Shown: one piece after another, positions 35,141-47,900 of the stretch
Numbering within the stretch: position 1 is the stretch's first letter
Layout: each line of letters starts with the position of its first letter
NCBI GenBank assembly: GCA_021613335.1
Contig: JAJTWR010000044.1
Span: 4,109,501 to 4,173,500, forward strand
DNA length: 64,000 nucleotides
DNA from: Whitmania pigra
Lineage: Eukaryota; Annelida; Clitellata; Hirudinida; Haemopidae
Direction of reading: 5' to 3'
Position numbers and translations under genes: made by a program
The notes under the pieces: generated by a model
Databases searched by the model: none
What the model saw: only the letters and a program-made list of their open reading frames with translations
Told to the model about the DNA's origin: nothing

Positions 35141-36640
35141 GTGTGCTCTTTATTAAGATCTTTAAGATTTTTAAGATTTTTTTAGTAAGATCCATCCAAT
35201 GCGGGTTTTTTTTTATCAAGTTCGCCGTTCACAAAGAAGTCGCTGAACAAAACATCATCCAAAATTCACAAAATTCGGATTCTGAATCAGTTTTCTGGTG
35301 ATCTTTAAACCAAGTAACCATCTGAAGTCGTCGGTCTGGGTCATCTCCGTATAGCTTGTTCAACTATTGCAGTTTATAGGGATGAAAACTTTGGCCTTTG
35401 ATGATACGTCGCATGGTGGTTCTTGTGACACCGAGCTCACTTGACGATAGTCGCAATGATTTCATTGGACTCTTCTCAACTTTTTCGATGACGCGTAATC
35501 CGTCATACATCGATGGGATTTGACGCTTAGTTATTGAGGGGAAATGCTGTGTGTCAATTACAGGTTGACCGAGAAAATATCTGGCAGATTTCAGCAAGTT
35601 CATGGGCTTGCAAACAAATACGCCTTTCTCACACCATGAATTATGATGATAATTATGAATGTCAGCTTGGCGTAGACCAGGGGTACTCAAACTTTTTTTA
35701 CTTGGTCCACAATAGATTATTTTCAGATAGGTGGAGGTCCACAGGGGTCAAAGTCATGCGAGCACTGATTAGGGGGTCTGGGGAGCGTCGTAAGCATTTG
35801 GAAGAGTTTGTAAAAAATCAAGCCTGCTTTTGACCACCTGCAAGCTTGTGTTTTTGGATTTTGTCTCCATTTTGGAAAGACATTTTCCATATTTTGTTTC
35901 TTTTAATGAACAGTATATAAGCAATTTATTTTATTTTTTATCATAAGATTTGTTAGATTTTTAATCTTAAGATTTGTTATTATTGTTGACTAGTCGATAA
36001 TATTTTAAAATTTTATTATATTTTAGTTATGTTTAATAAAAAGTAATGAATTAATATTAAAATGCTGTGTTAAATTCAGTTAAATTTAATTCTAATAGAT
36101 GAACAATCTGCAAGCGTCGGACTTTTTATTTAGTGTGATGCATGGAATTGTTTGTCCTTCATGACTTCTTTGATATTTGGAGAATAGCTAGTAATTGCAA
36201 TTCTCAAACAATTTCCAAGATGTACATCAGTTAATTGACTTCGATTTTTAGACTTGATAATGTTCATAGTTGAAAATGATGATTCACAGGTGTAAGTTGA
36301 TCCAAATATTGTCACAACTGATAAAGCCAATTTCTTGGAGCAAGGGTATTGACCCTCAATTACAAACTTAGACCAGAATTCAGAATTTTTTAACTTTTTA
36401 AATTTTTAAATTTATTTTTTTTTTTTGAAATAATTGGAGGTCCACTTAAAAGCTATCGGCGGTCCGGATTGTGGACCGCGGTCCGCAGTTTGAGTACCCC
36501 TGGCGTAGACATAGCAGACATAGAGAAAGAAGAGTTCTTTGCCGAAAGGAAATGATTGAAGTATTTTGTGGAAGCTTCGAGAAATGATTGAATCGATGGA
36601 TCCTTCAACTTTTGATCTTCCTAACCCAGGCTATTACTGC
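35141..36640 (-). pseudogene. Tc1/mariner-type relic (DUF4817-type transposase), split by a hAT insertion
   Basis: Minus strand 35690-35364 encodes SLRLSSSELGVTRTTMRRII and FHPYKLQ, the helix-turn-helix arrangement of DUF4817/Tc3-like transposases. It continues, with stops, through DDPDRRLQMVTWFKDHQ (about 35340-35290) to KKNPHWMD near 35190. The 5' part lies at about 36511-36600, beyond the hAT at 35678-36502, so that hAT landed inside this older element. The catalytic region is degraded. Confidence 0.6.
35670..36510 (-). mobile_element. hAT deletion derivative with exact 8-bp target duplication
   Basis: The element is 35678-36502 (825 bp), with inverted ends CAGGGGTACTCAAACTTT and GTTTGAGTACCCCTG, flanked by GCGTAGAC at 35670-35677 and 36503-36510. 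On the minus strand 36330-36130 encodes a hAT dimerisation fragment, ALSVVTIFGSTYTCESSFST, followed by IKSKNRSQLTDVHL. GC-rich subterminal blocks (GCGGTCCGGATTGTGGACCG) are near the right end. Identical duplications suggest a fairly recent insertion. Confidence 0.9.
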
Positions 36641-37791
36641 TGCTAGCCAGACATGGGGTATTTGGTACTTGTACTTATACTCAAGTGCTACCGATTTCAG
36701 GTACTTGTACTTGGATCTCCAGTACTTGTTTCCATTTTATTGAAAAGCTTGTTTATTGACTTGCATAACGTGCATAATCGATGTGATATGAAAGTTGGCA
36801 AGTATACACATTTCTTTTTATCCAATTGGGCTTGAAAATTGACAGGACTTTCTGAATTTAGTTAGATTGATCTATGCCTAAAATATATAAATGTCACTCC
36901 GAAACTCTAGATAACTGTCATGGAATCATACTTCACAACGACAACTGTTTCCTCTTGGCTGTATGTAAACAGATTGTGAAACGAGCACATTGTTTCATGG
37001 ACTGAGAATGTTTGTAGAGTTTGCAAGAGGATGCTATAAATACAATAATGTAAAATGTCTGCAATACTAATGTTTTAATAATAATTATTTATTTCATAAC
37101 ACGTACCTCTTGTCTCTTGTTCAGTTCTCAACTTGTTGATATATTAAACATGCACTAAAAATTTGGTAGTGGTATCATAGCAAATTGAGGACACCAATAA
37201 AGCGATAATCCGCCGGCGCCCACAAAATTTTACTCTGCCTCTAAAGTGTTACATAGAAGAAAGCGCACAAACTCAAAAAAAAAATTATAGGTGATATTGC
37301 ATACGACATGGAAGCATACAATTTAGAGCAGGAAAGTTCTTTTAGGGGGCAAAGCATAGTGACCTCTCAAAGTTTTGGAAAAGTGATTACTTATCAACAT
37401 ATGGAAATAATCGGCCATTGACATGACACATTAAATGCACCTTCTATCTAATGTTGGTGAAGAGTATATAATAGGCACTGAAAATTCCTTCACCGATTAA
37501 ATAAAATGGCAAATTTACCAAAAGTTATTTCGTTTGATTTCAACGATTATTTGTGTAAAGGAAAAGATGTGTCTGCAAAGTTCAAGTTTTGTGAAGATAG
37601 AACGGTTATTGTTGATACGATTGGAACGACATCGAACAAATAAAGTTGAACATTAAGCAATCACTTTAAGCAATTTTGGCAAGCAGGGATAAATTAGTGA
37701 TGTATTTGTACGAGTACTTGTATTTGATTGAATTTTGAGTGCTAGTACTTGTACTTGGACCTTGGGTACTTGTCCCCTGTTTGCTGCTAGC
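36640..37791 (+). mobile_element. hAT-like element with 8-bp target duplication and BED-finger remnant
   Basis: Flanked by CTGCTAGC at 36640-36647 and 37784-37791. The proposed ends are CAGACATGGGG (36648) and CCCCTGTTTG (to 37783), imperfectly inverted. Both subterminal regions repeat TACTTGTACTTGG on the same strand. The plus strand at 37506-37680 encodes a degraded BED-type finger remnant, VISFDFNDYLCKGKDVSAKF, then FCEDRTVIVDTIGTTSNK and a following SNHFKQFW. No catalytic core remains. It lies only 130 bp from the previous hAT. Confidence 0.72.
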
Positions 37792-38967
37792 TGTGAGAGC
37801 TCATTCTACAAACTTAAGTTAATAATAAATCGCCTTCAGTCATCGATGATCAGGCATGGCTTATAGACTTTCCAGTCTTCTCTATAGAGGGAATTTGCCG
37901 ATGTACTGAATTTTGAAACCGTCATAAAAAAAAACTTTGCGGAAAGTAAAAAGAGGAAATTTTGTTTGTAAATTTTTAATTTCATTGTAGTTCCATGGAA
38001 AGAAATACTTGAGAGCTTTTCGAAATTTGAAGGTTAGCGTATTGTTAATGATCAAGAGAGCGGGGAGGGCGGGGCGGCAAGAACAGGGGGTACGCCACTG
38101 ACTCTAAGGAGCATAAATTATATAAAAGTCAATGTTTTATCTCGTCTCCTTTTTTATTAGTTAACTTCTTAATATATCGAAACTGGAAGCCTTTCTTGAA
38201 TTTATTAAAAAAAGTCTATTCAAGTCTATTATTTTTTTCAGATGAGAAGAAATTCAACTTTTACGGACCTGACGTTCTGTTTAGATAAAACCTCAAGTTA
38301 GATAAAGAAACATTTTTTGCCAAAATTATGGAGTATTTGGGAAAGAATTTCCAGTGAGTGATTAACTTAATTAGCTTTTTTGGAATAGAATAGTCTTCGA
38401 AAGATTACATCAAAAGTATTTGGAGATCATCCTCTGCTTTGGAAACCTTGTTATAGGGGAAATTTTATTTATCAGCAGGAAAATGTTTCGATTAACACTT
38501 CCAAGTTGACGAAATAAAATTTCCAGAGTAGACAGAGTAACTTGTTCTCCAGAATAAAATCACTTCAAGTTGTGCTGGGATTTATCTCTCCTCCGCATCT
38601 CTTGCAAAAGCTAAAATGATATCTTTTGTTATTTTGTCATGCATTTACAACCATAATAGAATTCGTTTAAGAAAGATGGGCTCCGACAATCATGACATAA
38701 TCTAAAGTAAAAACTAGAAATTTGAAGTTTTCAAAAGAAATTCAACTTACCATGTTTTAATTAAATTTTTAATTATTTTTTATCGATCGGAAGTAAAATT
38801 TATATAAATATATTTTTATATAGGAGTTACAGGGCTATTATGTCGTATAGCACGCAGATGGAGATGCGAATGTGAATGCCTTACGTATGTGAGGATACAG
38901 TGCGCGAGCGTATTGTGTTTTTGTTTACGTTCTCTGGGTTTATGTAATATGAATAGTTAATTCGGGA
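37792..38967. other. Spacer upstream of STAMBP with Tc1/mariner scraps
   Basis: Bases about 38125-38290 join a segment matching the Tc1 relic at 8230-8330 to a short plus-strand piece encoding DEKKFNFYGPDV, the first catalytic block of Tc1/mariner transposases. The rest is AT-rich. The last 100-150 bp before the STAMBP ATG presumably carry its promoter. Confidence 0.5.
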
Positions 38968-40744
38968 ATGTCGCATAAATTTTTAGTTGAACCCGAAGAA
39001 AGAGTTCGTCAGTTATCGAAACATGCTGCTAGTCTCGCAGAAGTTGATTTTGGGATACCTCTTTCCAGGTACTACAGAGCCTCTAAGGAAGTTGTAAGAA
39101 TAGCTCAATATTATGAGAAAGAGAATTGTCTAGAGAATGCCTTTGTGTTGTATTCCAAATATATCACGTAAGTATTTAAATAAGTAACTGCTAGGTAGAC
39201 ACAATTGTTTATTTATATTAATGAATATTAATGCAACAGCCTATATGTTGAAAAATTTCCTCATCATCCCCACTACAAGAAGGTGGATGGTATGATCAAA
39301 CAGACTAACCTTAGGGTTATTTCACTTAGTTTTGAAATTTGAAAATTGTGGATTCATTTTAAGTATTTTCCTTAAACATGCAGAATCTTAATGAAGTATT
39401 CACTAAAGCTGAGTCTGTAAAACAACAACTGATACAAATTTATTCTACTGAATTTGATGAAGCAAAAAAAGCTGAGGTGTTGAATGCAGTTTTTAATAAA
39501 TAAATTTTTTTTATCTTAAGTTTTTTTAATTGATATTTTTAAGGCAAAGTTAGTAGAAAGACAGTGTCAAGGACAGTCAAAGTTTACAAATAAAGAAAGT
39601 GAAGAGTTAAAAGAACTTGAAGAACGATTTAAATTGTTGAAGGAGCAACAGAATTCAATTGATTCTTCTTCCCACAAAACTAATGTTCAGGTTGGAAGTT
39701 TGGAGGAAGCTGTGCAAAGCAATAATTTATTGCCTGCAACAACTCCGCCCCCTGCCTATGCTTCTGCAGTTTGTGATTCGACATATCCTCCTAGAAATTA
39801 CAACTTTGAAAATTTCTCTCCTCAAGTTCAGACAAAGTAAAAGTTAACCCAAAGGTTGTGTAACTTTTATGCATATATATTTTGTAATCACTTGTTAATT
39901 TTAGAAGTATGCCAACATTTGATCGAAGCCTAAAGCCTTCACTTGGGAATTCTGGTTTAAAAATTGTTTGTGTTCCAAGTAATCTGGCTCAGGAGTTTTT
40001 GGACAGGGTTCAATTAAACACAGAGAAAAACATAGAGACTTGTGGCATCCTCTGCGGAAGGCCTGTGAGTTTGTTAATGCTACAAATCCTTAAATATACA
40101 AATTCTTCTGCATGTTTTTCCAGCAACAAAACAGATGGCATATAACTCACATGCTCATTCCAAATCAGTTTGGAAAATCTGATTCCTGCGATATTGAAAA
40201 TGATGAAGAAATTGTTGAATTCCAAGACACGTACGACCTCATCACACTTGGCTGGATTCATGTATGTAGCCCCTGATTCAATTTGTGATGCCAATCAATG
40301 CAATTGTAGAATCTTTCAGACCCACCCATCCCAAACAGCATTCCTCTCGAGTGTTGACCAACACACTCATTGGCCATACCAAAAGCTTCTTCCTGAAGCC
40401 ATTAGTATTGTCTGTGCTCCAAAGTTCAAAGAGTACTTTAATGTTTGTGATTATTTTTTTAGTCAGGATTTAATATTGTTATCTCTTGATTTTCTTGGAG
40501 GACGGGTTATTTTCATCTGACACCAGATTTTGGGATGAAATTTGTTCAGAAGTGTAAAGGGCAGGGATTCCATGAACATCCAATAAAGCCTGCTATTTTT
40601 CAGGTAAATGTCTCAAATAGTTGGATATTGATTACTGTTATAATAATATTTAAATGTTAAATGATGCTACAGGCTGCCCCTCATATCCAGTTACAGCCAC
40701 TTCCAAAAGTAATTGTTGAGGATTTGAGGAGAAACAGGAAGTGA
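38968..40744 (+). CDS. STAMBP: STAM-binding protein (AMSH) deubiquitinase
   Basis: Endosomal zinc metalloprotease of the JAMM/MPN+ class that cleaves Lys63-linked ubiquitin chains and works with STAM and ESCRT complexes. Nine exons, about 405 residues, ATG 38968 to TGA 40742-40744. Order: USP8-like dimerisation/MIT helices ([20 protein letters not shown] to about residue 110); a coiled coil; a Pro-rich linker; the STAM SH3-binding motif PTFDRSLKP (family pattern PX[V/I][D/N]RXXKP, here with Phe at position 3); then the MPN+ domain with [16 protein letters not shown] (catalytic Glu) and [20 protein letters not shown] (His-x-His and Asp metal ligands). The extra insert near [20 protein letters not shown] and the C-terminal [11 protein letters not shown] region, which bind Lys63 linkage and zinc, are present. 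Predicted active. Confidence 0.94.
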
Positions 40745-41939
40745 GGTAGCACACAATCAAAACTGTTTCTTCTAACACCAGAGACCTTGAATGGGAATAA
40801 TTCTTGTTTAAAATGTAAAATATATGAAAATAATAAATTTTCCATTCATTGTGCTATTCTCAATAATCCTTGATGTTACTGGTATGAACTAGCTTTTCCA
40901 GTGCCTTGTTGCAACCTCCCTCTTGACCAGATTCAGGATGAGATTAGGAGTGGCCAATTAAATTTACAATTTTATTGTGTTAACGAGCTTACTTTTTTCT
41001 ATATTTGGCGAAACCTCATAAGCTGCTGTTATAATAAGGTAGTTAACAAAGAACGACGTCAGGCGCCTTCCTTGAATTTTAGAAATTGGCACATTTTCAT
41101 GCGAAATGAGTATTTCCGACAGCAGTTGCTTATTGATTTATTTTATTTCAAGATTGATTCTCGCCACTTTCCACTTATTTCCAAAGAAATGCCCGGTACA
41201 TTATGTTCTAACCACTATTCTGAGTCGCAACGAATCTTGTCAGCTTATACATTATGAAATGTAAAATTAAGACAAACTAATTTTTCTACTTACGTGCCGG
41301 ACACATTTTTTGGTAATGCTGATCAATCTCTTAAGCTAAAGAAGGTTTGGCTGAATTTATCTTCACTAATTCCTAATAACAACAGTTACTTAATTTTGGA
41401 CCTAGTTTAGCTATGCCAATTCTATTATGACTGAATCGCATAGGCATTTTATATATCATCAAAACTATAGCATTAAAATGCACAAAACAAAGGAGTAAAC
41501 CAGCCCAACTAAAAAAAGTCATGCAGATTTAAGCTAAAATTATATATTTCTGAGCATTAGATAATAAAAAAGACCTGGTTAAAATCATTAAATTATAATT
41601 TACTTTTCAAAGATGTAATTAGTAAACAATTTATTCCTATTATAGCGTCAATGTTTGGCGATTAAAAGGGAGCAAAAATACAGAGCCCTTTTAGAAATTA
41701 ATTCTTGGGCGAGTTGTGTGTTGCATAAAAAGAAACTTTTGGGATTTGTTGTTAAGGAATTCAAGTGTATTTTTTTGTTTTTAATTCTTAAAGTTACACC
41801 GAAGCATCAGCTGGTCGAAAAACTTAGCTGTATCCTAGGCGAGTCCAGTTAGATGGAATGTTTAAATATCCTCTCAATTTCCGCTGAGGATCTACATATA
41901 GAGTCTCTGACATTTTATTTTTGATTTTTTTTTGAATCA
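40745..41939. other. STAMBP-WDR26 spacer
   Basis: Contains the STAMBP 3' UTR with AATAAA near 40832 and the presumed 5' region of WDR26. A plus frame at 40901-41257 is long by chance standards but matches no family known to me and has no splice support. An upstream non-coding or N-terminal WDR26 exon may lie here. Confidence 0.4.
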
Positions 41940-44900
41940 GTGAAGCGGTTCCACAATATAGAGATCTTTGCGAGTAGTTATTTCTCAAATACGAACATAA
42001 AGATACATCTTGCAAGCCTGGCCTCTTCATCAGAGAGCGAAGACGGTGGCTGCACTCTACCGCCACATAAAAAGCCGCGGTTGAGTCCTCCCGATCTACC
42101 AGACATGGCACTGCATGCCAATGCTGCTTCTCCAGAAGGGCTGCGTAAACGTCGTTCACCTGCCACAACCATGAAAAATTGTCAGTTTAGCAATGCATTC
42201 TCATTGTCACCTCCATACAGCATTACAAACTCAGAAACCAAAGAGAGCTTGTGTAAAAATTTTGCAAGTGGTGTTTCTTGCCCAAAGTTAATGTCAAAAT
42301 GTGATAAAGACATAGTACGAATAATTGGTCAACATCTGCAAGGCCTTGGATTTAAGTAAACGTAGATTTTAACTTCATGCATTATCTTTTATAGCAGTTT
42401 TTTTTAACTAAATGTTTTCATCATTTCTTCAGTCGGACAGTCGAACAATTGATTTTGGAATCTGGATGTGCATTTGAACACCCCCTTGTTGCCAAGTTTC
42501 GACAGTTAGTGATCGAGGGATCATGGGAACAGGTTTGTTTGGGCTGTTGCTAATTTACATTTCATTTTTTTGTTAATTACAATTATTCTTTAAGGCAAAA
42601 GACATTTTGGTGGAACTTGAGCCTCTCATGACAGACTCTAAGGGACTATTGGTTTGTTCTCTGATATTGCAGATATGAATTAATTCATTAAAAATTAAAT
42701 GTATGTTTGCAGACCATGAGATTTTATCTAATGGAACAGAAATACTTGGAGCTACTTGAAAGTGGTTTCTTTATTCAGGCCTTAGAATGTTTGAGAAATG
42801 ACATAACTCCTCTCAAATTCAACACTGATAGAGTCCACGAACTCAGCTTGTAAGTTATAATTGTTGTAATTTTTGGAAAATTACTCATAATGGATAAAAT
42901 TTAAGTTTTGTGGTTTGCCAAACTCCTGAGGAATTGTATTGCATGTCAAATTGGAAGGGAAGATCCTCAAGGAATAAACTTGTTGATGTTCTACAAAGTG
43001 GGTTCTACTCTTTTTTTTGTATTGTCTTTTTACTGTCGTGTTTCCCAAGAGTAAAATTAGTTTTTTTATTTTACACTTAAATATTTGAAATTATTTTCAA
43101 AGAATTTTTGCCATCAACTGTGATGCTGCCTAATCAAAGACTACTTGCCCTTTTGGATCAGGCAGTCGAAAGACAAGTGCAGCAATGTTTCTTTCATAAC
43201 ACTAAAAGTGTTGAATTTGGCCTAGAAAACATCTCACTTCTTAATGATCATGTTTGTCCAAAGTGAGAAGGACTTCTCTCATTTTTTTTGTCAAAATAAG
43301 CAAATGTTTTGATGAATTAATAATTATTTTTCTAAAATTATTGGATTATAATCCAAATTTATAATTGCATTAGCCAAAACCTTAATGATGTTTTGATGAA
43401 TGTTATTTAATTTATTAAAATGTGTCAGTTTATTATCTTCATGAGTTCATTAGAAAGTCTCAAATATTTGAAGAGAATGAAGGAACATGTATGTTGTCCA
43501 TTGAAGTGATTATGCATCTTACTTCAGGGACTTGTTTCCTTGCTCGACTGTTCAGCTGCTGACTGACCACGTCGACGAGGTTTGGTTCTGCCGATTCTCT
43601 CCCGACGGAACCATGCTGGCCACTGGATGCAAGGATGGCACACTCATAATTTGGAGTGTTGATTTGGTTTGTTCAATTTTTTTAAAATTTTAATTGGTGT
43701 CCTTCTTGTAATCAGACTACAATTTGTTGGTTGGATTGTAAAATGGTGTTAATTGATGAAAATAATTTAATTTGACCATCTTTAAAAAGACATTGCACCA
43801 GGAATTATCCCTATAATTGCGTAACCCTAAGTGCATTTGCTAACCATTTATGTGCTCCTATTAGCAAGGATAATGGAAGTTGAATTGTTAACACAACTTA
43901 ACGTACATTTTTCTTAAATTCCTCATAATGCTAACATGTGATGTCTTTTATGAATTTAAGCTTCTAGGATCATAGGGTCTATGGTTGGCATTGAATATGA
44001 GACATAATAACTTCCACTTGAATTTTCAGTTTTATCTGATTGCATTGTTGAATGTCACTGAATATTATTTGTAAAATTTCCAACCATTTTCATGATGACG
44101 GTTTGCAGGCAGGTTGGCAGAATAGGTTGCTTTCCTGCATGCGGTGGTAATGGCAACGGTCGTAGTGCGTAGGCTAAACCTCAGCAAGCGCCCTTGGGGA
44201 GAAGCGCTATATAAATGGTTACAATAAGCATAGTGCTATGTAAATGAATATAGTAAATGAAGTACATAATTGCTCTTAATGTTTATAATTACTGCAAATA
44301 AATTATTAAATTTTAAATATTAAAATAGTATTATTATTTTTAATATCATATTAATATCAATGACTGATTTTTTGTTGTTGTGGTCTGTTTTGGTTTTTTA
44401 TATTTTTCATACATTTTTTTGACATTTATATTCTAAGATATAAAGAAAATAAATGAATGAACGTGGATAATCTAAACAGATGCTTCTTGCAATTGTTTCT
44501 TTGTTTGAAATAACTTAATCATTAGGAGATAGCTTAATCATGATGACTCATAATGATGACATAGTGGAATTTTCATTTTCAAGGAAACAAAAGAAGTGAA
44601 GAACAAGTTGAGTCTCAATCAGGGCCCTTTGTTCGGTGTTTCCCATCTCTCGTGGAGTCCAAATAGCAGATATCTCATTGGCTGCGGCAGCGACGATTCT
44701 TCTGACCTTATTGTGTGGGACATACAAGTAGGCTGTTAGAGTTTTATATTTGAAAAATTAGATTCAAATGTCATTTTCTGCCATTAGACTGGTCAGACAT
44801 TTGCAAAGGTCAACCATTCTGCTGAAGATAGTCTGACATGTGCTGCCTGGTTTAAGAATGGTGAAAACTTTGTAACTGCTGGGCCAAAGGGACAATTTTA

Positions 44901-47900
44901 TTTATGTGTGAGTGAAACTTAGAATTATTTAGTTCAAGTAACTATATGAATATTAATTACACTGTGTTATACTCATTTTTTGTTTGTCAGGATGTTAAGG
45001 GTCGACTTTTGAAACTTTGGGGAGGAGTCAGAACTCAATGCTTAGTCACACTTTCAGACAATGACACTGTCCTCCTCGCTGACAATCACAACAGGATTCG
45101 GTCCTATAACTTCACTGACAAAAAGGACACTCTTGTGTTTGTTTACAGCCTCAAATTATTATTTATTTGGTGATTTAATCAGTGTATAATGTTTTGATGT
45201 CATTAATTTTTGTATTTGATAAATTTCCTATTAATTTAAATTATTATATAACAATATATAGAATGTGTTTATAATGTACATAAACAATGTTTAAATATCA
45301 TTTCAGATAAACAACATTTGGTATTAAGATCTTGATATTGCAACAATCTTTTTTTAATAATTTGATTGAAGTGCAAACAAACTTTTACAAGAATATAAAA
45401 CTAAATTTTAATTTTATTATTGCAGATTACAAGAGGACACTGCCATCATGTCTTTTACTCTCGATGAAACAGAGAGGCTGGCTTTACTCAATGTTGCTGA
45501 ACAGGTCTGATATTGGATTCTACTTCATCTCTATTTACTCGGATGTTAAAAAATGAATTCTGTGAATTGTTAAATAGATTAATTTTGGTGTCACAGAAAC
45601 ACTTATGTCACAAAATTTATTGTCGAAAAGAAAATATGATAAACTCGAGCAAATCTTTTGTTAAGCTTCTTAATTGAAAAGATAGCATCTTAATTCAGTA
45701 AGAGAAGTGGGCATCTGCTCGTTTAAGTTTCAAATGAATTGATTTAGATTTACATGTTTCTAAAATATTCATTAGTAAATGTTGTATTTTATAAGAATTT
45801 AATGTGATATGTCATTGGTGTCAAGTGCTGTGAAAGATAATGTTGAATCTGCTTCACATGAATAGCAAAATAATGAATTATGTGATAATGATTATTGTGG
45901 TGATAATTTCATGAGAATTATTGCAACCTTTCTCCATGCTTATGTCGTAAATTGTTCTGAAATAAAAATCGTATATCACGTATTACTAGAACTAACCTAT
46001 TATATTATTAAGGATATGTTAAGAATTTTCATTTACAATTTCCGTTGCTGTGGTTGAATGAAACAGGGTCTTCATCTGTGGGATTTGCAAGACAAATGCA
46101 TTTTACACAAATATAGAGGAATTAGCCAAGGCTTCTTCACAATTCATTCATGTTTTGGAGGACTCAACCAAGACTTCATAGCAAGTGGAAGTGAAGGTAT
46201 TCATTGCTTCATGATTTTATTCAGTTTTTTACTTAAAACTAGCTGTTTACCTGGATTAGGTAATAGATTTGGTAATGAATAAACTTCATATATAGTATAA
46301 ATTTTTTTTATTTGTATGAATTAACACAATACTTGGTTATAAACAACCTGCCCCCCTGGAGCAAGAATAAATACGTTTTTGGGTGAACCCACCCTTGAGC
46401 ATGCAATATAAAGTTGTCAGTGGGAAAAATATGGCAATTTCAAGTCCACTCCACAGTATTTAAGAGATTGCCCCTGTGACTTGTTTATAGTTATCAAGAA
46501 CACAAGTCTCATTGGAAATTGCAATCGCTTGAAGTTAATTGGAAAATTTACAATACAAGCTAAAGGCTTATATACATGAATATTAATCAGCATGTGCCTT
46601 AGCTCACTGGCTTTGAAAACGGTGGGTATGTTCCTGTGAGAATAAGCCCAGAAGAGGTTTTTTGCAATAAAAGCAAAATAATTTATTGATTGTTTTGCAA
46701 AGTAGACTAAATGGATCCCATAGTCAACATACTCAAATGTTTCAAGTTTCAGTCAAATCGGTTCAGGATTAAAGATTTGTATAAGAAATATACATACATA
46801 CAAGATCATTGTTTTATATATATATATATATATATTTTTTATATTATCAATAATATATAATATTAATATTAATTGTAGATTATCTATATCTATATATAGA
46901 ACTTGTGTACCTTATTAATTATTAATCATAAAAATAAATTCAAATTTAGTGGTCTCAGAGGGCTGTGTTCTTATGAGTTAAAAACAGCAACCATACATAT
47001 CCTATCAGAAATCAGCTTACACTGCTACACATATGGTCTGAGCAACCTTGATGCTTATGCTTATAAATATACTTAATACTTTTGTGCATGCATAGCATCT
47101 GTTCCAAAGAAAGGTGCTATCAATGATATAAGAAAGCTAGTTTGCAGTCTAGGTGGATTTGACTATTACTTTAAATGCATGAGCCACATTGGTGCAAAGT
47201 TTAGATTGCCAGTTTAAGAACTTTTATATTCCACATCTTTTGCATCTTATTTATTTATTTATTTATTTAACCGAAAAACAAAATGAATTCTAGCTCAATG
47301 ATCTCAATCAACTTGATTTGATTCAACAATTTTTTTAAGAGAGATTTATTAAACAAAATAATCAAACACAGCTACAAACCCACTTAATTATAAACATAGT
47401 CATAACTTTTGTAAAAAAAAAAAAGTCAACTTGAAATGCTGCTGATGGGATTTTGAAAGATGCTCACTGCTGCCAGTATTTTTATCACTTACTTTATTTA
47501 TTCAATTTATTATCCAAATTGATCACCGAAATTACTCTTAAATTAAACCGTATTACATTACTTATTACTAAGTACAAGCACAATTACAAAACTTGTAACT
47601 GTTAGCTGTCAACTAACATATTTCATGACTACTAATTAAAATATCAAAATTATAGTGATTATCAGTATGACAATTAATTTTGTGACTATTTAATGATGAT
47701 TGAAGTAATTTGTAACTACATTCCACTCCAACATTCACAGATCACAAGGTATATATCTACCACAAGAACAGAGAAACCCCACTTGTGACACTAGAGGGGC
47801 ATACTGGGACTGTCAATTGCGTACATTGGAACCCTGTCATACCTTCCATGATGGCTAGTGTCTCAGATGACTCCACTATCCGGATTTGGGGTCCAAATGC

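Noticed and set aside
40901..41257. 118-codon frame between STAMBP and WDR26 as a new gene
   Set aside because: No recognisable motif, no credible splice sites or start context, and composition like the surrounding AT-rich DNA.
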